NCBI GenBank assembly: GCA_035455185.1
Contig: DATIFQ010000401.1
Location: 1-44,062, forward strand
Source of the DNA: JAEHDI01 sp035455185
Lineage (GTDB): Bacteria; Acidobacteriota; Terriglobia; Bryobacterales; Bryobacteraceae
Direction: 5' to 3'
Length of the DNA: 44,062 bases
Part shown: positions 8,568 to 15,800 of the stretch, piece after piece
How positions within the stretch are numbered: position 1 is the stretch's first letter
Layout: each line of letters begins with the position of its first letter
Translations under genes and position numbers: made by a program
The notes under the pieces: model-generated
Databases searched by the model: none
Told to the model about the DNA's origin: nothing
What the model saw: the letters and a program-made list of their open reading frames with translations, nothing else

Positions 8568-9374
8568 ATGCGCTTCCCGGGAAGTCTTTTTCTCCACAAC
8601 CTGATTGAGCGCCGAGCCCTGCTGTTCCAACTCGTTCGCCGCGATTTTGAGCAGCGCTTTGTCGGCTCGGCCGCCGGCTGGCTGTGGGGCGTCATCCACC
8701 CGCTCGTGCTGCTGCTGAGCTGGACTTTCGTCTTTGACTGGTGCCTCAACGTCCGCCTTGGAGCGGACGCAGCGACCCAGAACTACCCGCTCTTCCTGTT
8801 CTCCGGTTTTCTGCCGTGGCTGCTGTTCCAGGATACCGTCCAGCGCTCCTCCGGCAGCCTGCTCGAACACGCTAACCTCATCACGAAAACGGTCTTCCCG
8901 TCCGAGGTCGTGCCGCTGTCGATCTTCCTCTCGTCTCTCGTGCACCACCTGATCGGACTAGCGCTCGTTGTGGCGGCAGTGGCCCTCTTCCTGAACCACT
9001 TTGGAGTGATGATCCTGTTCCTGCCGTTGTATATGGCACTGCTCGGTCTTTTTGCTGTCGGAATCGGATGGATTGTCGCGGCTCTCCAGGTCTACCTGCG
9101 CGACACGGCGCACGTGCTGTCTGTCGTGTTGACATTATGGTTCTGGCTGACACCGATCTTCATCACGGAATCACGGTACCCGCCGCCGGTGCGTTTCCTC
9201 CTCGCGATCAACCCGCTCGCGCATATTGTTCGAGCTTACCGGGAGCGCATTCTGACGTACCGCCTGCCGGATGTGGAAGAATTAGCAGTGGTGGCCGCGT
9301 TTTCCGCGATCACCTTCTTCGTCGGCGGCCTGTTCTTCCGGCACCTGAAGCGGGGTTTCGCCGACGTCTTGTAA
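8568..9374 (+). CDS. ABC-2 type polysaccharide export permease (Wzm-like)
   Basis: 268-residue inner-membrane protein with about six membrane segments. The N-terminal LVRRDFEQRFVGSAAGWLWGVIHPL motif region and the tail NPLAHIVRAYRE place it in the Wzm/TagG/RfbA permease family, which exports O-antigen, teichoic acid or other lipid-linked glycans with an ATPase partner (Wzt/TagH). Normally the ATPase gene follows directly; here the next gene, 16 bases downstream, is a sulfatase and no ATPase gene is present nearby. Either the partner is encoded elsewhere or the cluster was broken. The assignment of family is firm; the substrate is not known. Confidence 0.88.
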   Translation: MRFPGSLFLHNLIERRALLFQLVRRDFEQRFVGSAAGWLWGVIHPLVLLLSWTFVFDWCLNVRLGADAATQNYPLFLFSGFLPWLLFQDTVQRSSGSLLEHANLITKTVFPSEVVPLSIFLSSLVHHLIGLALVVAAVALFLNHFGVMILFLPLYMALLGLFAVGIGWIVAALQVYLRDTAHVLSVVLTLWFWLTPIFITESRYPPPVRFLLAINPLAHIVRAYRERILTYRLPDVEELAVVAAFSAITFFVGGLFFRHLKRGFADVL

Positions 9375-9390
9375 TTCAGGAGTCTCGCCC

Positions 9391-10767
9391 GTGTCTTTAT
9401 CGCGACGTTCGTTTCTGCTCAGTTCCGCCGCGCCCGCGCTGGCCCAGAGAAAACCGCAGCCCGCCCGCCCGAACATCGTCCTGATCGTTGCCGACGATCT
9501 CGCTGCCTGGATGCTCGGCTGTTACGGCAACAAAGAGATACGCACGCCGAACATCGATCTTCTGGCGCGCAGCGGCACGCGTTTTCTGAACAACTTCGTT
9601 TGCACTCCGATCTGTTCGGCCAGCCGCGCCACGCTGTTCACGGGGCGCACGCCGCGACAGCACGGCATTCACGATTTTCTGACGGAGAAACCGATCGAGA
9701 AGCCCCCGCAGGGCCAGGCGGCCCCGCCTCCCTCATTCCGCGACGAGGTCATGATTTCCGACGTTCTCGCGGGGAATGGCTATCAGTGCGGCTACGCCGG
9801 CAAGTGGCACATGGGCGACGACCAGAAGCCGCAGCACGGCATCAAGCACTGGTACACCATGCTCGGAGGGTCCAGCCCATATCAGAACCCGCGGATGAGC
9901 TTAAACGGAGAAATCGTTCAGGAGCAGGGCTATCTGGCTGACCTGATCACGCGCAACGCTACCGGCTTCATCGAGCAGCAGTCGCCCGCGAATCCGTTCT
10001 TACTGGTCGCCAGCTACTTCAACCCGCACGTTCCGTACGACGGGCACCCGCCGAAGTACTACGACATTTACGCGAAGACTACATTTGAGACCGTGGGTTG
10101 GGAGCCACCGGCGCCAAATGCCCTCCGCGAAAAGGAATATCTCACCGACATCATCGGTAACCTGAGGAGGTGCGCGGCCGCGGTGACCGCTCTCGACGAT
10201 CAGGTTGCCACGCTCATCTCCGCTCTCGACCGCAAGGGACTCCGCGACAACACGCTCGTCGTTTTCACTGGAGACAACGGCTTCCTCCTCGGGCGTCACG
10301 GTCTCTGGAGCAAGGGACACGCCTCCGACCCGATCAACATGTACGAGGAAGTCGTCCAGACGCCGATGATCTGGAACTGGCCAGGGAAGATTCCGGTGGA
10401 GGCCGTTCGCCCCGAGCTCGTCAGTTTCTATGACGTAATGCCGTCGGTGTGCGACGTCGCCGGCGTGGCCACTCCGGCCGGCCGCAATCTCTGTGGACGC
10501 AGCTACGCCCCGCTTGCCATGAACCGTCCGCTGCCACGGAAACAACCATGGCAAAACCTCGTGTTCGGCCATTTCCGAAACACAGAGATGGCACGGGACA
10601 AACGATTCAAGCTGGTCATCCGCGATGGCGGCGAGGGACCGGGCGAGTTGTACGACCTAGTGGCTGATCCGCGCGAGAAGGTCAACCGCTACAACGCGCA
10701 AGAGTTCGTTACGGTTCGCCATCGCCTGAGCGCCGAACTTGAGGTCTGGCGCAAGAAGTACGCCTGA
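9391..10767 (+). CDS. Tat-exported sulfatase
   Basis: 458 residues from GTG 9391, preceded by CAGGAG. The N-terminus MSLSRRSFLLSSAAPALA has a twin-arginine motif (S-R-R-S-F-L), so the folded enzyme is likely exported by Tat. Alkaline-phosphatase/sulfatase fold signatures: PNIVLIVADD (metal-binding Asp pair), then C75-S-A-S-R79-ATLFTGR, the site where Cys75 would become formylglycine, and later VVFTGDNGFLLG for the second metal Asp-Asn pair. Hydrolyses sulfate esters, probably on polysaccharides. The Cys-type site needs a formylglycine-generating enzyme, which is not in this window. Followed after 59 bases by an FG-GAP protein. Confidence 0.92.
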   Translation: MSLSRRSFLLSSAAPALAQRKPQPARPNIVLIVADDLAAWMLGCYGNKEIRTPNIDLLARSGTRFLNNFVCTPICSASRATLFTGRTPRQHGIHDFLTEKPIEKPPQGQAAPPPSFRDEVMISDVLAGNGYQCGYAGKWHMGDDQKPQHGIKHWYTMLGGSSPYQNPRMSLNGEIVQEQGYLADLITRNATGFIEQQSPANPFLLVASYFNPHVPYDGHPPKYYDIYAKTTFETVGWEPPAPNALREKEYLTDIIGNLRRCAAAVTALDDQVATLISALDRKGLRDNTLVVFTGDNGFLLGRHGLWSKGHASDPINMYEEVVQTPMIWNWPGKIPVEAVRPELVSFYDVMPSVCDVAGVATPAGRNLCGRSYAPLAMNRPLPRKQPWQNLVFGHFRNTEMARDKRFKLVIRDGGEGPGELYDLVADPREKVNRYNAQEFVTVRHRLSAELEVWRKKYA

Positions 10768-10826
10768 CGCGAGAATCGGACGCTCGTCAGTCTGTCCGCG
10801 AGTCGCGATAGAATTCCCCGAGGAAC

Positions 10827-11972
10827 ATGCCGAAATCCGCGACGGTTCTTCTGCTTTGCCTCGCCGGATGCGGCACGGCGCTGCTGTGCGCCGCCGCACT
10901 GTCGTTCGAGCGCGTCGAGATTGACGCCGCTCCGCCTCAAAACCCGTGGATCAAGGTTGCGGGCGACCTCGATGGCGACGGGAAAGCCGATGTTGTCATC
11001 GGCGGCAGCAAGGGTCCGCTGGTGTGGTACCGAAACCCGTCCTGGACCAAGTCTGTCATCGCGGCCGGGGGCTACGACTCAGTCGACGCGGAAGCGGCGG
11101 ACATCGATGGCGATGGCGACCTCGATCTCGTCGTCGGCGGCCTCCTCTGGTACGAAAACCCTCGGCCGGCGGGCGATCCTGGAAAAAGTCCCTGGCGCGC
11201 GCATCGCATCGCCTCGCACCACACGCACGACGTCGAGGTTGCCGATCTCGATCGCGACGGAAAGCTAGACATCGTTGTCCGTGGCCAATCCGGCTTCGGC
11301 GCCAACGAGGGTCACCGCATCTTTGTTTTCCGCCAGAACGCGCGGGACTCTTGGGCCTCCCGCGAGATCGAATGCCCGCCCGGCGAGGGGCTCAAACTCG
11401 CGGATGTGGACGCCGACGGCGACGCCGACATCGTCGTCGCCGGGCGCTGGTTCGAGAACACCGGCGCCGCGTTGGCCGGTGGCTGGCACGAACGCATCTA
11501 CACCAGCGCCTGGACTTACGAGGACAGCGCCGTCGCAACCGGCGACCTCAACGGCGACGGCCGCCTCGACATCCTGTTGACTCCGGCGGAATACAAGGGT
11601 GGTTCGTATCGTGTCGCCTGGTATGAGGCGCCTGCGAATCCGATGTCGGGCTCATGGGCCGAACACGTGGTCGCTGCGCCCGTGGAAACCGTTATCCACG
11701 CCGCCGCCATTGCCGACATGGATGGCGACAAAGCCCCGGACCTCGTCACAGCGGCCATGCACCAGGGCGCCGCGCCTCAGGAGGTCACGGTGTTTCTCAA
11801 TCGGGGAAGCGGCCTTCGCTGGGAGAAGTCCGTGGTTTCCACCCGCGGCTCGCACAATATCCTGCTGGTGGACCTCGACGGCGACGGCCGCATCGACATC
11901 CTGGGCGCCAACCACGCCGGACCATACAGTCCGGTTGAGTGGTGGCGGAATACCTCGAGATTGACGCGCTGA
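10827..11972 (+). CDS. FG-GAP/VCBS repeat protein, probable lipoprotein
   Basis: 381-residue beta-propeller-type protein. The start carries LLLCLAGC, a reasonable lipobox with Cys15, so it may be anchored to a membrane. At least five D-x-D-x-D-G-x-x-D calcium-binding loops are visible (DLDGDGKADVVIGG, DIDGDGDLDLVVGG, DLDRDGKLDIVVRG, DVDADGDADIVVAG, DLNGDGRLDILL, DLDGDGRIDILGA), spaced as propeller blades. No catalytic domain is evident. Such proteins are common in acidobacteria and planctomycetes beside sulfatases and sugar-degrading enzymes; the sulfatase directly upstream fits that context. Precise role unknown. Confidence 0.85.
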   Translation: MPKSATVLLLCLAGCGTALLCAAALSFERVEIDAAPPQNPWIKVAGDLDGDGKADVVIGGSKGPLVWYRNPSWTKSVIAAGGYDSVDAEAADIDGDGDLDLVVGGLLWYENPRPAGDPGKSPWRAHRIASHHTHDVEVADLDRDGKLDIVVRGQSGFGANEGHRIFVFRQNARDSWASREIECPPGEGLKLADVDADGDADIVVAGRWFENTGAALAGGWHERIYTSAWTYEDSAVATGDLNGDGRLDILLTPAEYKGGSYRVAWYEAPANPMSGSWAEHVVAAPVETVIHAAAIADMDGDKAPDLVTAAMHQGAAPQEVTVFLNRGSGLRWEKSVVSTRGSHNILLVDLDGDGRIDILGANHAGPYSPVEWWRNTSRLTR

Positions 11973-12580
11973 CGACCCCTGCCGCCACCCTCGCACAAAC
12001 GTCTGAGCAAGTACTCTGAAGCGACCGCATACTCTAAACAGAATGCATTGACAGGAGGGGATGATTGTTAACGCGTTAAGAGTGTGTGGGGCGTTCGACT
12101 ACCGATGGTCCGCAGATAGTCTCTGATTGCCAACGCTGCGCGCACATAGTGCTCGCGAGCCTCATCGTAAGCCTCTTGAGTGAGCATCGCTTGAGACTCT
12201 CCTCCCCGAGCGCGCTTGAGGTCGATGTACTCACCGAGCCGATCCGGGTCGAACTTACAGTCATTCACAACCGTACTCAACCTTTTTTCGTCAGCCGGGT
12301 GGCGAGTGTGCCAAGTCTGAACCTGAGAAACGAATCGAAAGCTTCGTACATGAACCGTATTCTACAGCCAGTATTAGACTGACTGCTCCTTACGGCCGCT
12401 TACAATAACTCCCGCAGGCTCCAGATCTGATCCGCGACCCCGCCTCCATCGCCGACGCGGCCCGAAACGTCCGGAGAACCCGCTGGAAGTTGCAGGACGT
12501 GCATATTCGCTCGAAAGCGGGCCCCCGAGGATCTCGGTCTGAAGATCGCAATATGCGTGCATTTCGAATAAGAATGAAGT
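11973..12580. other. 608-base gene-poor stretch
   Basis: Contains no confidently coding frame. GC and codon bias fall below the neighbours. One short minus-strand frame (12068-12280) looks protein-like and is listed separately. A perfect 12-base palindrome, TTAACGCGTTAA, lies at 12068-12079. The stretch ends at the antitoxin gene with its possible broken toxin, so this may be the scar of a lost mobile or accessory segment. No terminal repeats, transposase remnant or tRNA is visible. Confidence 0.5.
12068..12280 (-). CDS. Possible small hypothetical protein or gene remnant
   Basis: 70-residue frame from a TTG start. The middle (DRLGEYIDLKRARGG...EAYDEAREHYVRAALAIRDYL) is a plausible amphipathic helical protein, but codon use is less GC-biased than in surrounding genes. 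The frame is open upstream to a TAG at 12362-12364, adding residues such as VRSFRFVSQVQTWHTRHP without an ATG or GTG, so this may be the 3' part of a decayed gene. No family recognised. The opposite strand also has an open frame of 98 codons, which looks like a shadow. Confidence 0.3.
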   Translation of the reverse strand: MSTVVNDCKFDPDRLGEYIDLKRARGGESQAMLTQEAYDEAREHYVRAALAIRDYLRTIGSRTPHTLLTR

Positions 12581-12829
12581 ATGCCGTCCCTTCAACTACG
12601 TGATGTGCCACCCGAGTTGTACCACCGAATCGCCGACCTGGCTCGCCGTGAACATCGGAGCCTCACGCAGCAAGCCGTCATCCTGCTCGCCCGCGCATTG
12701 GATGTTTCCGAGGATCCCGTCAGGCGTAGGCGGCGCCTGCTCGACGCTGTTTCTGGGCGGCCACTGGTCGCCAGCCTCGATGGGGTGCCTCCGCCGGAAG
12801 CGCTGGTGTGGGAGGACCGCAAAGGATGA
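12581..12829 (+). CDS. FitA/VapB-like ribbon-helix-helix antitoxin
   Basis: 82 residues. The N-terminus PSLQLRDVPPELYHRIADLARREHRSL... is the usual FitA-like ribbon-helix-helix DNA-binding unit (strand, then two helices), followed by a C-terminal arm ending PPPEALVWEDRKG that would wrap a PIN-domain toxin. Antitoxins of this type neutralise the toxin and repress their own operon. The stop overlaps an ATG (ATGA at 12826), the normal coupling to a toxin gene, but the overlapping frame closes after five codons. No other toxin gene lies nearby, so this is probably an orphan antitoxin. Confidence 0.8.
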   Translation: MPSLQLRDVPPELYHRIADLARREHRSLTQQAVILLARALDVSEDPVRRRRRLLDAVSGRPLVASLDGVPPPEALVWEDRKG

Positions 12830-12843
12830 CAACGGTTTCGTGA
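12826..12843 (+). pseudogene. Possible stump of a PIN-domain toxin gene
   Basis: An ATG overlapping the antitoxin stop reads M-T-T-V-S and then TGA at 12841-12843. MTTV is a common beginning of VapC/FitB PIN toxins, and the position is exactly where the toxin should start. Nothing resembling the PIN acidic residues follows in any frame before the minus-strand methyltransferase gene ends at 12890, so at most the first few codons survive. This is inference from position and five residues only. Confidence 0.25.
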
Positions 12844-12889
12844 CAAGCGCCAAAAGCAAGTTCGTCAAGAATCTCTGGCACAGTCTTCC

Positions 12890-13426
12890 TCACCTGCCCT
12901 GTTCCCTCAAGCGGCGGTATTTCCTGAGGAGTTCGTAGAGGACGATGCCGCCGGCCGTTGCCACGTTCAGCGAGTGCTTGCGCCCGAGCATCGGGATGCG
13001 CACATGCGTGTCGCACAACGCGGATAATTCCGGCCGGATACCCTCTGTTTCGTGCCCGAACACCACGCACACGGGAAAGCGCGGCGCCCAATCGAAGAGA
13101 TCCACCGCGTGCATGCTGGTTTCGATCGCGGCGATTTCGTAGCCGTCCGTCCGGAGCCGTTCCGCAAGCGAGACCGGTTCCCAGGAATGCTCCCAAGGCA
13201 CCGTTTCCTCCGCGCCCAGAGCCGTTTTGCTGAGGGCCCTCTTCGGCGGGTGCGCGGTGATGCCCGAGAGGTAAAGCTTCTCCACCGCCGCCGCGTCCGC
13301 CGTCCGGAAAAATGCGCCCACGTTGTACATGCTGCGGATGTTGTCGAGCAGCACCGCCACGGGCATCCGGACGATGCCGTCATAGGGCTCCGCGGCCCCG
13401 GTGACCTGGAAAGGCAGGCGTTCCAC
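12890..13426 (-). CDS. SpoU-family (TrmH-like) RNA 2'-O-methyltransferase
   Basis: 178 residues from GTG 13426; an ATG at 13366 (MPVAVLLDNIRS...) is an alternative start that would leave the fold intact. The three SPOUT motifs are present: motif 1 NIRSMYNVGAFFRTADA, motif 2 VVFGHETEGIRPELSALCD, and motif 3 IPMLGRKHSLNVATAGGIVLYE, which form the knotted SAM-binding site. The family methylates ribose in tRNA or rRNA. The short form without an N-terminal substrate domain matches TrmL/TrmH-like proteins; the RNA target cannot be told. Divergent from hutH with 57 bases between. Confidence 0.88.
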   Translation of the reverse strand: MERLPFQVTGAAEPYDGIVRMPVAVLLDNIRSMYNVGAFFRTADAAAVEKLYLSGITAHPPKRALSKTALGAEETVPWEHSWEPVSLAERLRTDGYEIAAIETSMHAVDLFDWAPRFPVCVVFGHETEGIRPELSALCDTHVRIPMLGRKHSLNVATAGGIVLYELLRKYRRLREQGR

Positions 13427-13483
13427 GAACAGCTATCTTACCCGCCCCCGCTACCCACCGGCCGCTATGCCACAATTTCCCGT

Positions 13484-14983
13484 ATGGTCTCTCTGGACGG
13501 CGAGAGTCTTTCCCTTGAGCAAGTCTCCGCGGTGGCAATGAAGAGTGAGCCTGTCTCACTCGCGGCCTCGTCGCTCGAGAAGATGCGTCGCTCGCGCGCT
13601 GTCGTCGAACACCTCGCCGAAGGCGAGGAGCCTGTCTATGGGGTCAACACGGGCGTCGGCCGTCTCGCGGACGTGCGCATCGCGAAGGAAGACCTCGAGC
13701 AGTTGCAGCGCAATATCGTTCGCTCCCACGCCTGCGGCGTCGGCGATCCGCTCAGTCGCGAAGAAGTGCGGGCAATGATGCTCATCCGGGCGAACGTGCT
13801 GGCGAAAGGTTTCTCTGGCATCCGTCCCGTTGTGGCCGAGCGGCTCTGCGACCTTCTGAACCATGACATCATCCCGGTGGTGCCGTCGCGAGGGAGCGTC
13901 GGCGCCAGCGGCGATCTCGCGCCCCTTGCCCACATGGCGCTCGTCCTCATCGGCGAAGGCGAGGCCGAATTCGAAGGCGCGCGGTGGCAGGGCGGGGAAG
14001 CGCTGCGGCGGGCGGGCTCCCCTCCGCTCACGCTCGCTTCCAAGGAAGGAGTTTCCCTGCTCAACGGGACCCAGGCGATGCTCGCTGTTGGCTGCCTTCA
14101 GCTTCACGCCGCGGAAATCCTGGCCGACGCCGCCGACCTCGCTTGCGCCATGACGATCGATGCGCTTCGAGGCACTCCCCGAGCTTTCGACCCGCGCCTT
14201 CAGCAGGTACGCCCGCACCCGGGCCAGCTTCGAAGCGCCGCCAACCTGGCTAGGCTCCTCGATGGGAGCGAGATCCGGGCCTCTCACATTTCATGCCGCC
14301 GCGTGCAGGATGCCTACTCGCTTCGCTGCGCGCCGCAGGTGCACGGCGCAGCCCGCGACGCGCTCTCGGAGGCGCGCCGGATCTTCGCCATCGAACTCAA
14401 CTCGGCCACCGACAACCCGCTCGTTTTCGAGGACGAGATCCTCTCCGGGGGTAATTTTCACGGACAGCCGCTGGCGCTCGTGCTTGACTACATGGCCATC
14501 GCCATGACGGCCCTCGCCGGGATTTCTGAGCGCCGCATCGACCGCTTGGTAAATCCCGAGCGAAACGAAGGCCTGCCGCCGTTTCTCGCCGCCCACGCCG
14601 GGCTCGAGTCGGGCTTCATGATGGCTCAGGTGACCGCCGCCGCGCTGGCTGCTGAAAACCGCACACTCGCAGCCCCGGCGTCTCCGGGTTCCATCACCAC
14701 CAGCGGCGACAAGGAGGATTTCGTCAGCATGGGCATGACCGCCGCGCTGAAGCTGAAACAGGTAGTCACGAATACCCGGACCGTGCTCGCCATCGAGATG
14801 ATGACCGGCGCCCGCGCGCTCGACTGCCTTGCCCCGCTACGTTCCAGCCCGATGATCGAAAAGCTGCGGATGTGCCTCCGTGAGATCACCCCGCCTTATG
14901 AGACTGATCGCCCGCTGTCCGCCGACATTGAGCGCATCGCCCTCTGCATCTCCCATGGCGGCCCGTCGGATCTCCTGGCCTGA
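13484..14983 (+). CDS. hutH: Histidine ammonia-lyase
   Basis: 499 residues from ATG 13484, the usual family length; the frame is open further upstream but would run antisense through the methyltransferase gene. Catalyses L-histidine to trans-urocanate plus ammonia. The A141-S142-G143 triad in RGSVGASGDLAPLAH forms the MIO electrophile. Other conserved parts: YGVNTGVGRL near residue 52, NATDNPL-like SATDNPLVFEDE, GNFHGQPLALVLDY, SERRIDRLVNPERNEGLPPFL and KEDFVSMG. The rest of the hut pathway (hutU, hutI) is not adjacent. The aromatic-lyase family also includes Phe/Tyr lyases, so the substrate is the likeliest rather than the only reading. Confidence 0.87.
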   Translation: MVSLDGESLSLEQVSAVAMKSEPVSLAASSLEKMRRSRAVVEHLAEGEEPVYGVNTGVGRLADVRIAKEDLEQLQRNIVRSHACGVGDPLSREEVRAMMLIRANVLAKGFSGIRPVVAERLCDLLNHDIIPVVPSRGSVGASGDLAPLAHMALVLIGEGEAEFEGARWQGGEALRRAGSPPLTLASKEGVSLLNGTQAMLAVGCLQLHAAEILADAADLACAMTIDALRGTPRAFDPRLQQVRPHPGQLRSAANLARLLDGSEIRASHISCRRVQDAYSLRCAPQVHGAARDALSEARRIFAIELNSATDNPLVFEDEILSGGNFHGQPLALVLDYMAIAMTALAGISERRIDRLVNPERNEGLPPFLAAHAGLESGFMMAQVTAAALAAENRTLAAPASPGSITTSGDKEDFVSMGMTAALKLKQVVTNTRTVLAIEMMTGARALDCLAPLRSSPMIEKLRMCLREITPPYETDRPLSADIERIALCISHGGPSDLLA

Positions 14984-15006
14984 TCCACGCGCGGAACCGG
15001 TCCCTT

Positions 15007-15792
15007 CTACGTGCTGTACACCTGGAACCGCGTCACCACCTCGTAGCCCATCTGCTTGTAGAGTGACAGTCCTTCGGCGGAGGATTGCAGGATCGTCCGT
15101 TCGAAGCCGGGCTCTTCCCTCACCTTTTTCAGTGCGTGACGCACCACCGCCTCGGCGTATCCCTTCCGCCCTTCTTCTGGCAGCGTCGCAACGCAGTACA
15201 CGCCCACCGCCCCCGACACCGCCAGGGTCGCTGCCGCCGTCACCGGCCGCCCGTTCACGTACCCCACCCAGCCGGTGAATTGGTCGTTCCATAGGGGTTC
15301 CAGGTTGTACAACTCACGGCACCATTCGAACGGCATCCGAAACGCAGCGGCGTTGACGAAGCAGAAATCCAGCCGCTCGGGCTCTTTCTCGACCCGGCGG
15401 AAATCCAAATTCGGGAGCCTGCGCGATGGCGGCAGCAGCCGGTCCGCGGCCATCCCGGGGTTCTCGTAGGCAAGGCTGAGGCCGTGAGCTTGAAAGACCG
15501 CCCGCGACTTCTTTCGGATGGCCGCGGGAAGCTTGTGCTCCGCCGCCCAGAATGCCCATCGCAGCCCGCGGGCGGCATAGTGAACCGACGCCGTCAGGAT
15601 TCTGCGCTCCAGCAGCCCGGCGCCTTCCGCCACCGGCTCGGAGAGAAACGCCCCGTTGAAGGTGTGAATGCTCGCGCCGCAGGATGCGATCGATACGCCC
15701 GGCATCTCCCTGACCTCGCCCGACGAACGCGCGCGTGCAAAGTGCCGGAAGAACTCCACCAGATTCTCCTCGACGCTTCCCGCCCGATCCAT
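15007..15792 (-). CDS. GNAT-family N-acetyltransferase
   Basis: 261 residues from ATG 15792, eight bases after the priA stop; an upstream in-frame start at 15852 would overlap priA by 52 bases. The acetyl-CoA-binding fold is in the C-terminal half: GWVGYVNGRPVTAAATLAVS (strand beta-4), AVGVYCVATLPEEGRKGYAEAVVRHALKKV with the R/Q-x-x-G-x-G/A-like loop EEGRKGYAEAV, and ILQSSAEGLSLYKQMGYEVVTRF, the typical terminal motif. The N-terminal half is a poorly conserved helical region. Acceptor unknown. Co-directional with and probably co-transcribed from priA. Confidence 0.8.
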   Translation of the reverse strand: MDRAGSVEENLVEFFRHFARARSSGEVREMPGVSIASCGASIHTFNGAFLSEPVAEGAGLLERRILTASVHYAARGLRWAFWAAEHKLPAAIRKKSRAVFQAHGLSLAYENPGMAADRLLPPSRRLPNLDFRRVEKEPERLDFCFVNAAAFRMPFEWCRELYNLEPLWNDQFTGWVGYVNGRPVTAAATLAVSGAVGVYCVATLPEEGRKGYAEAVVRHALKKVREEPGFERTILQSSAEGLSLYKQMGYEVVTRFQVYST

Positions 15793-15800
15793 GGCGGCGC

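Noticed and set aside
12086..12382. 98-codon + strand frame in the gene-poor stretch
   Set aside because: Overlaps the more protein-like minus-strand frame, has no ribosome-binding site and no recognisable features.
13052..13483. 144-codon N-terminal extension of the histidine ammonia-lyase frame
   Set aside because: It runs antisense through the SpoU methyltransferase gene, and the lyase has its normal length from ATG 13484.
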